From Tribonema minus (taxonomy: Eukaryota; Sar; Xanthophyceae; Tribonematales; Tribonemataceae): a DNA stretch of 64,000 nucleotides. Numbering within the stretch: position 1 is the first letter of the stretch; each line of letters starts with the position of its first letter. Both the position numbers and the translations under genes were made by a program. A model generated the notes under the pieces. That model was not told the origin of the DNA. It was given only the letters and a program-made list of their open reading frames with translations, and ran no database searches. Below, one piece after another: positions 63,099-64,000 of this stretch. Location of the stretch: contig JAFCMP010000075.1 of assembly GCA_017506865.1 (NCBI GenBank), positions 270,148 through 334,147 of the forward strand, in the 5' to 3' direction.

Positions 63099-63612
63099 CT
63101 ATCGAGGCAGCAGCGGCTTCTTCATCTGCGCGCGCCGCGTGGACCTCCTCTCTTCACCCTCTTCTTCAACTTGCTCTTCACCCTGCTCGTCAACTCGCTC
63201 ATCAGCTTCCTCTCCAATCCGCACTTCACTCTCAGAGCCACCCCCCCCCACCCCCCACGCCCCCCCTCCCCCCACCCCCCCAGACCCCCCCCGCTCCCCC
63301 CCCGCAGTAGACCCCCCGCCATCCCCCCGCCCAACCGCCACGGCATCCGCCTCGCGGGGCGACGTCGCTGGGGGCGTCACCGGCGCCTCCTTGACGACTT
63401 CAAACGTGGCGCGGCTCATGCGCACGATGCGCAGCGCGTCGGACGCGACGCGCGCGCTGAAGTCCGGCTTGTAGTGCCCCTCGGGCGACAGCAGCGCGTC
63501 CGCGGCGAGCACGGACCACGGCCCGGCGTCCGAAGGGAACTCGTCGCGCCCCGCGGCGACGCTCAGTCGGCCGGTGAGGACCAGCGTGCACGCCGCGCTC
63601 ACGCGGCCGCGC
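63099..63612 (-). CDS. C-terminal exon of a probable CNNM/CorC-type transporter (partial gene)
   Basis: The exon begins after a CAG acceptor and reads GRVSAACTLVLTGRLSVAAG, then GPWSVLAADALL and YKPDFSARVASDALRIVRMS. This matches the cyclic-nucleotide-binding-homology domain at the end of CNNM/Mam3-type magnesium transporters better than true cAMP sensors; a cNMP-domain antiporter is the alternative. A Gly-rich stretch encoded by long C-runs (63241-63310) and an acidic tail ending KKPLLPR and TAG at 63099 follow. The upstream exons lie beyond the window. Confidence 0.6.
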
Positions 63613-64000
63613 CTGCTCCAGGGGGGGGTAGGGTGAAGGTTAGGGTTAGGAGGTTGGGGCACGGGCTGGCTCAGGCGACTCTGTGTGCGTACGGCGGCGG
63701 CGGCGGCGCGGTAGCGGAAAGAAACGCATCGGGAAAGGTAGGTGGTGGATGTCGGGCGCAGCGAGTTGGCCCTTGTTATGGATGCGAGCGGTGCTTTGCA
63801 GCAAAGTGTTCACATGTTGGTATGTGTTGCAGATGTACCTGTGCTGCGAGCTGCCATCAGGACCGGGTTGCACACAGAAAGTGCTTGCGTGGCGCTTCTT
63901 TTTGGTTGCGATGCAGGGTGTGACATGTCTTGACGTAAAAGTCCACACCGACAGTCAGGCAGTCCACACAAACAAATCACACCGCACTCCATAGCAGAAA
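63613..64000. other. Probable intron of the minus-strand transporter gene
   Basis: It contains telomere-like GGTTAGGGTTAGG (about 63638-63650) and a GGC repeat. No exon is recognised up to the window end. Confidence 0.35.

Overview
The window is nuclear DNA of a eukaryotic, photosynthetic protist. Host genes carry many spliceosomal introns (mostly GT-AG, at least two GC-AG). TTAGGG-type telomere-like motifs are scattered in introns and spacers. One host protein has a signal peptide followed by a transit-peptide-like stretch with Phe at the predicted cleavage site, the pre-sequence style of algae with complex (secondary) plastids such as haptophytes, heterokonts and cryptophytes. The species cannot be named from the sequence.

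Host part, left (1-26,660): a non-LTR retrotransposon reverse transcriptase ORF (151-4293); a four-exon gene of unknown function (5266-7173); weak minus-strand exons (7153-9369); a one-exon syntaxin-5/Sed5 Qa-SNARE (9552-10883); a seven-exon plastid-type SDR/epimerase (minus, 12345-16535) divergent from a nine-exon AMT1-type ammonium transporter (16772-23627); and a small signal-peptide plus TM protein (24791-25681). The SDR, AMT and nucleoside hydrolase models were joined by hand; every exon phase closes.

Centre (26,661-55,250): one integrated Polinton-like virus (PLV) of 28,580 bp, bounded by a 5-bp target duplication CTTCT and about 1.1-1.2 kb terminal inverted repeats. Each outer tip is a perfect 30-bp palindrome. 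Genes include an A-family-like polymerase/helicase fusion, a retroviral-type (rve) integrase, a packaging ATPase, single- and double-jelly-roll capsid proteins, a fibre-like protein, small virion-type proteins, ankyrin and zinc-finger accessory ORFs and, next to the right TIR, a tyrosine recombinase resembling telomere resolvases (protelomerases). Resolvase plus terminal palindromes suggests a virus with hairpin telomeres that also integrates by a DDE integrase. The copy is decaying: a 434-bp MITE sits in the helicase, a 9.9-kb Ty3/gypsy element sits in the zinc-finger ORF, several genes have frameshifts, and five in-frame stops are all explicable by C-to-T change. The nested gypsy element itself encodes a cytosine-5 DNA methyltransferase domain, and its pol ORF is split by a 403-bp tandem duplication.

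Host part, right (55,251-64,000): a 17-repeat LRR protein (56023-57642), a three-exon secreted-type nucleoside hydrolase (58771-61733) and the last exon of a probable CNNM/CorC-type transporter (minus, 63099-63612). Two host genes (AMT and nucleoside hydrolase) show the same oddity: the 3' end of an exon plus the start of the following intron has been tandemly duplicated.
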